This document shows positions 5,629 through 12,047 of a stretch of DNA of 12,047 bases, piece after piece. Source of the stretch: Tepidisphaeraceae bacterium (GTDB lineage Bacteria > Planctomycetota > Phycisphaerae > Tepidisphaerales > Tepidisphaeraceae); contig JANWHF010000160.1 of NCBI GenBank assembly GCA_025450555.1, positions 1 to 12,047 of the forward strand, written 5' to 3'. The notes under the pieces are model-generated. The model was not told the origin of the DNA. It saw only the letters and a program-made list of their open reading frames with translations, and made no database searches. How positions within the stretch are numbered: position 1 is the first letter of the stretch; each line of letters begins with the position of its first letter. The translations under genes and the position numbers were made by a program.

Positions 5629-7557
5629 TTACTGCTCGCGGGCGAAATACTCTTGCTCCAGGGCTTTGAGCTTATCCGTAAGTTTCTTTATTTCCGCCTG
5701 AAGCTTTTTGCCGCGGGAGGCGTCTTTGAAATGTTCCGGATCGGCAAAGCTGGTTTGGCATTCGGCCATGGCAATTTCCGTCTCAGAGATCTGCTGCTCG
5801 AGTTCCTTGAGCGTCAGCCGGCCGAAGGGACGCGCGTAAGGGTTATCCTTCCGATTGCTCTCCTTCGTTTCTCTGGGTTGCGCGGGTTTCGACTTCGCCT
5901 TGGGCGCGCTGGCCGACGACCGCTCGGTCTTTTCCTGCTCGCCTTGAGCGCGCTCTTTCTGCTTGCGCACCCAGGCCGAATAGGTATCGGGAAAATCGAC
6001 GATCCCTGGCGGCTGAAGAATCAACAATCGCCCAGCCACACGATCCAGAAAATATCGATCGTGGCTGACGCACATTACCGTGCCTGGATAGCCCTTCAGC
6101 GCATTTTCCAGCGCTTCGCAGGATGGAATATCCAGGTGATTGGTCGGCTCATCGAGCAGCAGAACGTTGGGCGAATCGAGCAGGAGCTGTGCGAGCCGAA
6201 CGCGCGCCCGCTCGCCGCCGCTGAGCAAGCCGACCGGCTTGTGTACATCGTCGCCGCGGAAGAGCATCGTGCCCAGCACGTTGCGGACATCCTGATCTTT
6301 GGCTTCCCGACCGGCTGCCACTTCTTCAAAGACGGTGCTATCAGGATCGAATTCGTCCAGCCGCTGGTCGTAGTAGCCGATGTTCAGGTTCGCGCCCCAG
6401 CGGATGTCGCCGGCATCGGCGTCTTCCTGCCCCAGCAGCACCTCCAGCAGCGTGGTCTTCCCTGATCCATTGGGGCCAATGATTCCAATGCGCTCGCCGC
6501 GCTTGATGTCAAACTTGAGGTGGCGCCACAGCGTCGTGATGCCATAGGCTTTGGAAAGCTCGCGCACGTTGAGCACCTGATCGCCGGCGCGCTGATCGGT
6601 GTTCAGGGCCAGATTGATATGCCGTTGCGTTTCGACCGACTGCACCAGTTCGCCGCTGGCCAGCAGTCGATTGAGCCGCTTTTCGCGTCCCTTGGCTTCC
6701 TTGCTGCGCTGGCCGGCGCCGAATCGGCGGATGAATTCCTTCTGCTTATCGATGTCGGCCTGCTGCTCTTCGAATTGACGGCGCTGCGTCAGCTCGGCCA
6801 CTTCGCGCTGCTGCACGAAGGCCGAGTAATTACCGGGGTAGCTGTTGAGCTGGCATTGCGTGAGCCAGACGATGCGTGTCGCCAGGCGATCGAGCAGATA
6901 TCGATCGTGGCTGATGAGCATCACCGCGCCGCTGAAACCCCCCAGGTACTTTTCCAGCCATTCAATCGCGGCCAGATCGAGGTGATTCGTCGGCTCATCC
7001 AGCAGCAGCAAGTCCGGCTCACTGATCAGCAGCTTGGCCAGCGCCAGGCGCGATCGCTGCCCGCCCGACAATGTCGAAACCTTCTGCTCCCAGCTCTCGC
7101 GCGTCAGCCCGACGCCCAGCAGCGTCGCTTCGAGCTTATGCCGCCAGGCATATCCGCCGGCCAGGTCGAAATCGTGCTGAACGTCCTGGTATTTCTGGAG
7201 GACTTTATCGAGAGCTTCGCCGCTGACGTGGGCCATCTCATGCTCGAGCTCGCGCATGCGATGCGAAAGATCATGGAGCGTGGCAAAGGCCAGTTCCGCT
7301 TCATCCACGACCGTGTTGGATTCGTCGAATTTTGGATCCTGCGAGAGATGGCCGACTTTTGTGGTCTTGGCAATGCCGACGGTGCCGGCATCGACCATGA
7401 GATCGCCGGTGATGACTTTGAAGAGCGTGGTTTTTCCCGAGCCGTTGGATCCGATGAAGCCCAATCTCTCGCCGCGCTCGATGTTCAGATTCAAATGATC
7501 GAACAGAACGCGCTTGCCGAAGGTCTTTTCGATATTGGAGAGGGTGACGAGTGACAC
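5629..7557 (-). CDS. uup: ABC-F family ATPase, Uup-like
   Basis: Soluble protein of 642 residues with two ABC ATPase domains and no membrane segments. Domain 1 has Walker A GSNGSGKTT at 36-44, LSGGQ at 163-167 and LLLLDEPTNHLD just after. Domain 2 has GPNGSGKTT at 361-369, LSGGE at 445-449 and the same Walker B. A charged inter-domain linker follows the first domain. A Lys/Glu-rich linker then leads to a C-terminal coiled coil (about 570-642), the Uup hallmark. ABC-F proteins act on translating ribosomes; Uup is also linked to DNA branch handling and precise transposon excision, so the specific role here is inference. The start is GTG at 7557, placing MSLVTLSNIEKTFG at the usual distance from Walker A. 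No Shine-Dalgarno is seen, but TAAGCT ends six bases upstream. It is bounded by palindromes on both sides, so it is probably monocistronic and unrelated to the neighbouring importer. Confidence 0.92.
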   Translation of the reverse strand: MSLVTLSNIEKTFGKRVLFDHLNLNIERGERLGFIGSNGSGKTTLFKVITGDLMVDAGTVGIAKTTKVGHLSQDPKFDESNTVVDEAELAFATLHDLSHRMRELEHEMAHVSGEALDKVLQKYQDVQHDFDLAGGYAWRHKLEATLLGVGLTRESWEQKVSTLSGGQRSRLALAKLLISEPDLLLLDEPTNHLDLAAIEWLEKYLGGFSGAVMLISHDRYLLDRLATRIVWLTQCQLNSYPGNYSAFVQQREVAELTQRRQFEEQQADIDKQKEFIRRFGAGQRSKEAKGREKRLNRLLASGELVQSVETQRHINLALNTDQRAGDQVLNVRELSKAYGITTLWRHLKFDIKRGERIGIIGPNGSGKTTLLEVLLGQEDADAGDIRWGANLNIGYYDQRLDEFDPDSTVFEEVAAGREAKDQDVRNVLGTMLFRGDDVHKPVGLLSGGERARVRLAQLLLDSPNVLLLDEPTNHLDIPSCEALENALKGYPGTVMCVSHDRYFLDRVAGRLLILQPPGIVDFPDTYSAWVRKQKERAQGEQEKTERSSASAPKAKSKPAQPRETKESNRKDNPYARPFGRLTLKELEQQISETEIAMAECQTSFADPEHFKDASRGKKLQAEIKKLTDKLKALEQEYFAREQ

Positions 7558-7563
7558 AACTTG

Positions 7564-7569
7564 AGCTTA
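7564..7569 (-). promoter_or_regulatory. Possible -10-like box of the ABC-F gene
   Basis: TAAGCT (fits TANNNT, only three of six matches to TATAAT) followed by six bases and the GTG at 7557. Taken alone it is weak. It is noted because the spacing is the same as at copA and the transglutaminase gene. Confidence 0.25.
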
Positions 7570-7605
7570 GGACTCTTCGCGGATACCTCGCGAGAAACAC
7601 TTTCC

Positions 7606-7714
7606 TCAGCCGAGTTTAGCCGCGACGCGACAGCGGACCGCTTTGCCTACGCACTCGGAAGCGCTCCGCTATCGCGTCGCGGCTAAACCTGGCGAGCCAG
7701 CACTACTCGGCTGA
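7606..7714. repeat. Palindrome family B copy 1 with extra outer arms
   Basis: 28-base arms at 7614-7641 and 7661-7688, beginning GTTTAGCCGCGACGCGA, pair with two mismatches (one becomes G-U on the minus-strand RNA). A second, outer 10-base pair TCAGCCGAGT/ACTCGGCTGA lies at 7606-7615 and 7705-7714 with an asymmetric internal loop. There is no T-run. It fills the gap between the permease stop (30 bases away) and the ABC-F start, so it may end or stabilise the importer mRNA. Its core recurs at 11811-11893. Confidence 0.85.
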
Positions 7715-7743
7715 CCCAGGGGGTTCGGCAGACTACAGGAAAA

Positions 7744-9408
7744 TCAGCCGCGTTGCGAGGCCGTCTGAGCGGTGGGCGATCCCACCATCGCGGCCTTCAA
7801 TGCACGCAAGCCGATCCCGGTAAGGATCACCGCGACCAGGGCCGGCACGATGACCGTTGCCATCATGATCAGCGACGCCTCGATCATCGCATCATAGCGC
7901 ACCATATGCACCCACGTCATCAGCGTTGGAGTCAAAACCTGCGGATGTTCGGGCATCAGCAGCACGGTTGCCGGCACTTCGGTCATCGACAGCGCGCCGA
8001 CCACCAACCCACCGGCAAGCAAGGTCGGCCAAGCCAGTGGCCAGATGACCCAGAATGCAGTTTGAAAGGTGCTCGCGCCATCGGCCGACGCCACGTCGCG
8101 CATTTCCCGCCAGGGGCGCGTCCAGGTGGCCCGACCTGCCGCTAAGGCGAGCCATCCGAAGCGACCGGCATAGGCGATCAACGGAACGATCGACGTGTCA
8201 TAGCCCCAGTACAGGCCGGGGCGATTCCAGATGCGGATGAGGGCGATCGCGAGTAATTGTCCGCCGATCAAAAAGCTCGCGCCAGCCAATGCCAATGATC
8301 CGCGAATCCATCGCCCTGCCGACGAGAAGCCGGCGATCAGCGCGAAGGCCGAGGCTTCAACCGCCACCAGAATCGCCCCCTGGACCTTGGGCCCAAACTC
8401 CTTCCACATCGTCCATGGAGAAAGCGGCACGTAAAGCGAGCGAATCAGCGAAAGCACCGGCACGCCAATGTTGAGCAACAGCAGCGCAATCGTGATGGCC
8501 ACGGTCACCTTCGACACATCCAACACCGGCGGCCAGTCTCCGGTGGCAACCGTCTCGGAGCCGGCCGTCTGCCCGGCGCCCCAAGCGGCAGCAATCGCTA
8601 AGAGGATGGTCACCGCTAAGAGCGGCGCGGCCGTCGCCACTGCCGCGGCAGCGCGCTGAGGCTGATCGGAAGACGCAAATCCTCCGCCCAGCGCGCCGGA
8701 TTGCGTGATTGAATTGTCGGGTGAGCTCATCGCGCCGGTATCGAAGACCATCCGCACTTCGGTCGCCACCACGCTGATTCCGGTCGGCTCATAGACCGCA
8801 AATTCCTGCGTCGCCAGGATCGTGACGATCGCCAGAGAAGCGATGATCGGCCCCAGAAGCTGGCGGAAGGTCACCCAATGCAGCGCGCCATCGAGCACCG
8901 CCTGCTGTTGCACGTTGCTATCCATCCGGCGAAGCGCCAAGCCGATCAAACCGGCGGGCACCGCCCATAGCCAGGCAGCGAGTGACCAGATGCATCGCAA
9001 AATGTCGGCTGCTCCATTGGGGCGAAAGGTGATTCCCCAGGGCAGCACGAGATGCCGATACATGCGAACAAACTGCGCCCAGCCATAGGCATACGAGAGC
9101 GATGGCAGCAGCAGTGCCGCGGGAAGGAGCACCCACAGCAGCCGGGCGATCATGCCTCGACCTCGCCCAAGCACATAACCCGCGGGCAGGCCCATGGCCG
9201 TCGCGATGATCGCGACTGTCCCGTTATAGAGCAGCGTTCTTCCCAGCAGCTCGAAGCGAAACGCGCTCAACGAAAGCTCGGCCCGCACCTGCGGGTTGGC
9301 TGCCACCGTCCAGCACATCCAGTACAGCGGCAGAACGCTGCACAAGGTCAATACAAAGACCGCCGGAAACGCCACGAGAATGGACGATCGATCTTTCTTG
9401 AAAGACAA
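7744..9408 (-). CDS. Iron(III)-type ABC transporter permease, two fused permease domains
   Basis: 554 residues, very hydrophobic, with about twelve membrane segments in two halves. This is the FbpB/FutB-like fused arrangement. Each half carries an EAA-type cytoplasmic loop for docking the ATPase: AVLDGALHW around 170-178 in the first half and EMRDVASADGAS around 435-446 in the second. The first half also has EFAVYEPTGISVVATEVR after the loop. Thiamine, phosphonate and polyamine permeases share the fold, so substrate is inferred mainly from the upstream binding protein. The start is TTG at 9408, chosen because TGGAGGGG lies at correct spacing just before it and the reading begins MSFKKDRSSI ahead of the first helix. 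A GTG at 9438 would add ten residues without a good site. The binding-protein stop is 57 bases upstream, consistent with one operon. No ATPase gene follows. Confidence 0.88.
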   Translation of the reverse strand: MSFKKDRSSILVAFPAVFVLTLCSVLPLYWMCWTVAANPQVRAELSLSAFRFELLGRTLLYNGTVAIIATAMGLPAGYVLGRGRGMIARLLWVLLPAALLLPSLSYAYGWAQFVRMYRHLVLPWGITFRPNGAADILRCIWSLAAWLWAVPAGLIGLALRRMDSNVQQQAVLDGALHWVTFRQLLGPIIASLAIVTILATQEFAVYEPTGISVVATEVRMVFDTGAMSSPDNSITQSGALGGGFASSDQPQRAAAAVATAAPLLAVTILLAIAAAWGAGQTAGSETVATGDWPPVLDVSKVTVAITIALLLLNIGVPVLSLIRSLYVPLSPWTMWKEFGPKVQGAILVAVEASAFALIAGFSSAGRWIRGSLALAGASFLIGGQLLAIALIRIWNRPGLYWGYDTSIVPLIAYAGRFGWLALAAGRATWTRPWREMRDVASADGASTFQTAFWVIWPLAWPTLLAGGLVVGALSMTEVPATVLLMPEHPQVLTPTLMTWVHMVRYDAMIEASLIMMATVIVPALVAVILTGIGLRALKAAMVGSPTAQTASQRG

Positions 9409-9412
9409 CGAA

Positions 9413-9420
9413 CCCCTCCA
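9413..9420 (-). promoter_or_regulatory. Shine-Dalgarno that selects the TTG start of the permease
   Basis: TGGAGGGG on the minus strand, four bases from its last G (six from the GGAGG core) to the TTG at 9408. It lies inside the frame opened by the alternative GTG at 9438, arguing that the TTG is used. Confidence 0.6.
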
Positions 9421-9465
9421 GTGGGGAATGCTACACACTTCTTTTCGCGCCAGACCATACTCGTT

Positions 9466-10464
9466 TCACATCCGTCCATCCAGAATCGCGGTGATCTCTC
9501 TTTGCGCCTGGGCGTAGACTTTCGCAGCTTCGCGATAGTCGATTTTCATCGCCTTGATCTCCTGGCCCGCGCCGCCGCGGACGCTCCAGCGGGCGTATTT
9601 CATGTCGATGAGCATCTGCTCGACCTGCTTGCTGGCCAGGAAATCGATCAGCTTTTTGGCCGCCTGCTCGTGGTGCGTGCCGCGAACCAGGCCGATCGTC
9701 GTCGGCATGGCCAGCGTTCCAAACGTGGACTGATCGGGAACGACCATCGAAAGCTTGCCGCCATTGGCGGCGGAATTGGACACATCGTCGCTGTCGGTCA
9801 GGCCGAGCGAATAGACGCCATTGCCCACTTGATCCGCTACTTCCGCATTTCCGCCCAGCGCGGCAATCCCGTTGTCGTGCAGTTTGTGGAAAAAGGCGAT
9901 CGTCTTGTCTCGCCCCCAGTAGACATACAGGGCCGCCACGTGCGCGCCGGTGGCGCCGGCAGTCGGTCGCGAGATGCAGATCTTGTTTTTCAGTCGCGGG
10001 TCGGCCAGGTCTTCGATCCCCGTGATCGGAAACGGGGGCGGCGGGGTGCTCACCGCCAGCACGCGAGCCCGAAGGCCGATCCCCGTCCAGTAGCCTTGCG
10101 GATCTTTGAACTCCGGCGGAATGTCGGTGCCGGTGGTGGGGGAATAAGGCTCGAGAATATTTTCCGAAGCCAATCGCGTGCTCAAAAAGGCTTCGCTCCC
10201 CCACCAGACATCCGCGCGCGGATGAGCCGATTCAGCCTCGAGCTTCCCTGCAAGTCCGACGGACTTCGATGATTCGATGTCATACTGCACGGCAACGTGA
10301 ATGCCGCTCTGCTTCTCGAACTCGGCAAAGACCTTGCTGGCATAAGGTTCATCCACGCCGCAGTAGACGATGATTTCCTCCGGCTCCGGGCCGTGGTTGC
10401 ACCCGGCCGGGATGATCGCCAGGCCGAGTGCGAAGAGGGTTAGTAGTATCTTCAATTGTCGCAT
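9466..10464 (-). CDS. Iron(III)-type ABC transporter substrate-binding lipoprotein
   Basis: 332 residues, an extracellular solute-binding protein of the FbpA/FutA type (type 2 periplasmic fold). The start MRQLKILLTLFALGLAIIPAGC carries a lipoprotein signal, with the acylated residue predicted at Cys22, so it should be membrane-tethered in the periplasm. The mature part opens with EEIIVYCGVDEPYASKVFAEFEKQSGI, typical of the family, and continues with RADVWWGSEAF and YWTGIGLRARVLAV. Where FbpA-type proteins carry the iron-binding Tyr-Tyr pair, this one reads GLTDSDD (Asp226-Asp227), so ferric binding by the usual ligands is doubtful. I chose the ATG at 10464, with AAAGG upstream at long spacing, over an in-frame ATG at 10524 that would bury the signal peptide. 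It is the first gene of a two-gene operon with the permease. Confidence 0.88.
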   Translation of the reverse strand: MRQLKILLTLFALGLAIIPAGCNHGPEPEEIIVYCGVDEPYASKVFAEFEKQSGIHVAVQYDIESSKSVGLAGKLEAESAHPRADVWWGSEAFLSTRLASENILEPYSPTTGTDIPPEFKDPQGYWTGIGLRARVLAVSTPPPPFPITGIEDLADPRLKNKICISRPTAGATGAHVAALYVYWGRDKTIAFFHKLHDNGIAALGGNAEVADQVGNGVYSLGLTDSDDVSNSAANGGKLSMVVPDQSTFGTLAMPTTIGLVRGTHHEQAAKKLIDFLASKQVEQMLIDMKYARWSVRGGAGQEIKAMKIDYREAAKVYAQAQREITAILDGRM

Positions 10465-10504
10465 AATGCCCAGCCTTTCACCGCAACTGGCTCTAATTTC
10501 CGCG

Positions 10505-10531
10505 ATTATGCGGATTTGAGTCAACCATAAT
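10505..10531. promoter_or_regulatory. Small inverted repeat upstream of the binding-protein gene
   Basis: ATTATG at 10505-10510 and CATAAT at 10526-10531, extendable to CGC/GCG on the outside with one bulged base. A TTGACT lies between them on the minus strand (10524-10519), 55 bases before the ATG. It could be an operator over a promoter, but it does not match a Fur box and no good -10 follows. Confidence 0.25.
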
Positions 10532-10610
10532 GCGAGGACGGAGAGGCCGCCACGGATTGCTCAAGAAATGTGCGAAGGCCGTCGCGCAGTTTCTGCACGG
10601 CATCTGAAAT

Positions 10611-10660
10611 CTGAGATTTCAAAATTTGAGATTTGAGATATTTGAGATTTGAAATCTCAG
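10611..10660. repeat. AT-rich palindrome with TTTGAGA repeats
   Basis: Perfect 13-base arms CTGAGATTTCAAA (10611-10623) and its complement (10648-10660) flank a 24-base spacer holding three copies of TTGAG at 10626, 10633 and 10642. It is strikingly AT-rich against the surrounding DNA and ends one base before the stop codon of the toroid-protein gene. It could act as a weak terminator or be a dispersed repeat; no T-run follows on either strand. Confidence 0.7.
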
Positions 10661-10661
10661 C

Positions 10662-11807
10662 TCATTGCCGGCAGCGCAGGAGGGTCATGATCGCAAACGA
10701 AGTCCCATACGGCTTGTGATAATCCCACATCGGATAATCCCACCAGGAGCCATCCTCTTCCTGGTGCGGCAGGACGCTGTCTACGATGAAGGTCTTGTAT
10801 TTGCCGCGCTCCGAAGGCTCCAGTGCATCCAGCAGACACGCCGCATAGTAATGGTCGAAGTAATAGTAGTAGCCGGAAATCTGATACAGCGCTTCGTGAG
10901 GCCAGAGATGCTTGCGTCCATTTTCCAGAAACGCATGTTCCTTGATGAACATATCCAGCCCATCGCGAATGTTCTTTTCCGTGGCGAGCTTCGAATGCCA
11001 CAGCCACAGCGCGTAATTGGCAGGCTGCACGCGCCCTGATGCCCCGCGCGGCAAATTGGCCGGCAGCTTCGCGGTGCGGGGGTAGTATTTGAACTCGCTG
11101 GAATACATGAACGCGCCATCGGGGATGCGCATCTGTTCGAGCTGGAAGATCGTGTGCTTGAGCAGCTTTTCGGGGAGCTTGATGCCGGATTTTTGCGCCT
11201 CCCACAGCGCCACCAGGCCCGCGGCACTGCCGAAGCTCGTTGGCCCGCCGCCGGGAACTGCTGTGTTGTAATCGAAATCGTAATAGGCCCACCCGCCCAT
11301 ATACGTGGCGTATTCTTCCATTTCCTTGAGGTTGCGCTCGAGCACCTTTCGGATGCGCGGATCGTTGTTGTGCCGCATCTCGATGGCGAGCGTATGGACC
11401 ATGTAAATGTGGGCCCATGTATTGTAGATGAGGGTGCCGTCGTCGCGCCGGGCATCGGTGCAGGTCAGCAGGTATTCCAGACCTTTGTCGTGCGCCCTTT
11501 TTTCACCTGCTTCGCGCAGCGCCATGACGCAGAGCGCGCTAGTGCCGATGCGGAAGGCATCGTGGGAACCCGGGACCATCGACATGATTTCGGAGCCGCG
11601 CGTTTCGGTGCCGGTGCCCCAGGAGCCATCGGGATTCTGGAAGCCGACGAGGAATTTCACGCCTTTGTCGATGGCTTTTTGGATTTGCTCGTTAGACGGT
11701 TGCGTGGTCGCCGGTGGACCAGCGAACGAAGGTACTGCTGCAAGCAGGAGGAGAACAAAAACTAATCCAATTGCGCGATTGGTCATCAAACACCCGATTT
11801 TGATCAT
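10662..11807 (-). CDS. Secreted prenyltransferase/squalene-oxidase repeat (alpha/alpha toroid) protein
   Basis: 381 residues. A signal peptide (hydrophobic VFVLLLLAAV, cleavage predicted after SFA at 27-29) leads to a helical-repeat protein. Recurrent elements are typical of alpha/alpha-toroid proteins: IQKAIDKGVKFLVGFQNPDGSWG near 41-63, HDKGLEYLL, and a last repeat with QEEDGSWWDYPMW and GTSFAIMTLLRC at the C-terminus. The catalytic DxDD of squalene-hopene cyclases is not seen and the protein is about 60% of their length, so a cyclase role is unlikely. Polymer binding or scaffolding outside the cytoplasm is inference. ATG 11807 is chosen with TAACCT ending six bases upstream; an ATG at 11786, giving a shorter signal peptide, is almost equally likely. 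It is flanked by palindromes on both sides and is probably monocistronic. Confidence 0.82.
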   Translation of the reverse strand: MIKIGCLMTNRAIGLVFVLLLLAAVPSFAGPPATTQPSNEQIQKAIDKGVKFLVGFQNPDGSWGTGTETRGSEIMSMVPGSHDAFRIGTSALCVMALREAGEKRAHDKGLEYLLTCTDARRDDGTLIYNTWAHIYMVHTLAIEMRHNNDPRIRKVLERNLKEMEEYATYMGGWAYYDFDYNTAVPGGGPTSFGSAAGLVALWEAQKSGIKLPEKLLKHTIFQLEQMRIPDGAFMYSSEFKYYPRTAKLPANLPRGASGRVQPANYALWLWHSKLATEKNIRDGLDMFIKEHAFLENGRKHLWPHEALYQISGYYYYFDHYYAACLLDALEPSERGKYKTFIVDSVLPHQEEDGSWWDYPMWDYHKPYGTSFAIMTLLRCRQ

Positions 11808-11810
11808 CCG

Positions 11811-11893
11811 CCCAGGTTAGCCGCGACGCGAAGCGGAGCGACTTTCCCTCACCGCGACAAAAGCGCTCCGCTTCGCGTCGCGGCTAAACTGGG
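11811..11893. repeat. Palindrome family B copy 2
   Basis: 30-base arms at 11811-11840 and 11864-11893 pair with one mismatch around a 23-base spacer. The core TTAGCCGCGACGCG and its complement match the copy at 7614-7688; the outermost CCCAG/CTGGG is specific to this copy. No T-run follows. It lies 10 bases after the adaptor stop codon and immediately upstream of the toroid-protein start. Confidence 0.85.
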
Positions 11894-11903
11894 CTGCTCA
11901 AGA

Positions 11904-12047
11904 TTATTCTGCGGCTTTCGCGTGCGTCAGGACTTTGTCGCCCTCTTTCACACCGGAGAGAATCTCGATGGACTTGCCATCGGAGCGACCGGTGAGGACA
12001 TGTCGCGACTCTTCTTTCTCATCCGAATCGTGAACCCAGACAGTAGA
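11904..12047 (-). CDS. RND/HlyD-type efflux periplasmic adaptor, C-terminal end (5' part outside window)
   Basis: The minus strand is open from the window edge to a TAA at 11904-11906 and gives 47 residues. They start STVWVHDSDEKEESRHVLTG and include SDGKSIEILSGVKEGDKVLTH. The pattern V-x-x-G-x-x-x-x-x-x-x-E-I-x-x-G-hydrophobic-x-x-G-D-x-V-hydrophobic is the membrane-proximal beta-barrel end shared by periplasmic adaptors of RND pumps, MacA-type proteins and related secretion systems. In tripartite pumps the adaptor links the inner-membrane transporter to the outer-membrane channel. Only the tail is visible, so the pump class and substrate cannot be named. The stop is followed by palindrome B copy 2, so it is the last gene of its unit. 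Confidence 0.75.
   Translation of the reverse strand, partial: STVWVHDSDEKEESRHVLTGRSDGKSIEILSGVKEGDKVLTHAKAAE

Noticed and set aside
6520..7554. 344-codon plus-strand open frame opposite the ABC-F gene
   Set aside because: It overlaps a fully recognisable two-domain ABC-F protein and shows no family motif of its own.
5629..7557. ABC-F protein as the missing ATPase of the iron-type importer
   Set aside because: Two ATPase domains in one chain with a Uup-type coiled coil and no transporter-subunit features; it is also separated from the permease by palindrome B.
9052..10272. 406-codon plus-strand open frame opposite the importer genes
   Set aside because: Arg/His/Gln-rich composition typical of antisense frames in GC-rich genes; the minus strand has a recognisable binding protein and permease.
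10657..11418. Second minus-strand open frame of 253 codons inside the toroid-protein gene
   Set aside because: Out of frame with the signal peptide and DGSW repeats; composition is Arg/Ala/His-rich and lacks any start signal.

Overview
The window is bacterial, moderately GC-rich and tightly packed. Nine protein genes can be supported, plus the end of a tenth at the right edge. All but the first lie on the minus strand. Taxonomy is inference. A very acidic hypothetical protein, a secreted toroid-fold (prenyltransferase/squalene-oxidase repeat) protein, a secreted transglutaminase-like protein and a CopA with an unusual last helix would suit a Planctomycetota-like genome, but no marker gene here proves it. 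An RND adaptor and lipobox/signal peptides point to a Gram-negative envelope.

Layout, left to right. (1) Positions 1-351 (+) hold the 3' part of a GGQ-motif ribosome-rescue peptidyl-tRNA hydrolase (ArfB/YaeJ). It converges on a minus-strand gene for a protein with an 85-residue Asp/Glu tail (460-864), and a terminator hairpin sits between them. (2) A complete Cu(+)-exporting P1B ATPase, CopA (1083-3413). (3) A secreted transglutaminase-like protein (3862-5400), followed by a short, previously easy-to-miss ORF for a 54-residue, strongly basic peptide (3593-3757). The short ORF has a good Shine-Dalgarno and is followed by an intrinsic terminator. (4) A Uup-type ABC-F ATPase (5629-7557). (5) A two-gene ferric-iron-type ABC importer: a lipoprotein binding protein (9466-10464) and a fused two-domain permease (7744-9408). 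The ATPase subunit is not adjacent. (6) A secreted toroid-fold protein (10662-11807). (7) The last 47 codons of an RND/HlyD-type periplasmic adaptor (11904-12047).

The most interesting structure lies between the genes. Two families of long, nearly perfect palindromes each occur twice. The first (360-432 and 5485-5558) carries T-runs and behaves like a ready-made bidirectional terminator. The second (7614-7688 and 11811-11893) shares a GC-rich core but lacks T-runs. All four copies sit at the 3' ends of genes. A third, AT-rich palindrome with TTTGAGA repeats ends one base from a stop codon. In addition, several genes without a Shine-Dalgarno have a TANNNT hexamer 6-7 nt before the start codon, which suggests leaderless transcripts; this helped to choose starts.

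No single multi-gene novel system is evident. The genes look like independent short transcription units separated by palindromic terminators. The candidates most worth following are the palindrome families, the leaderless starts, the small basic peptide, and the iron-type binding protein in which an Asp pair replaces the expected Tyr pair.
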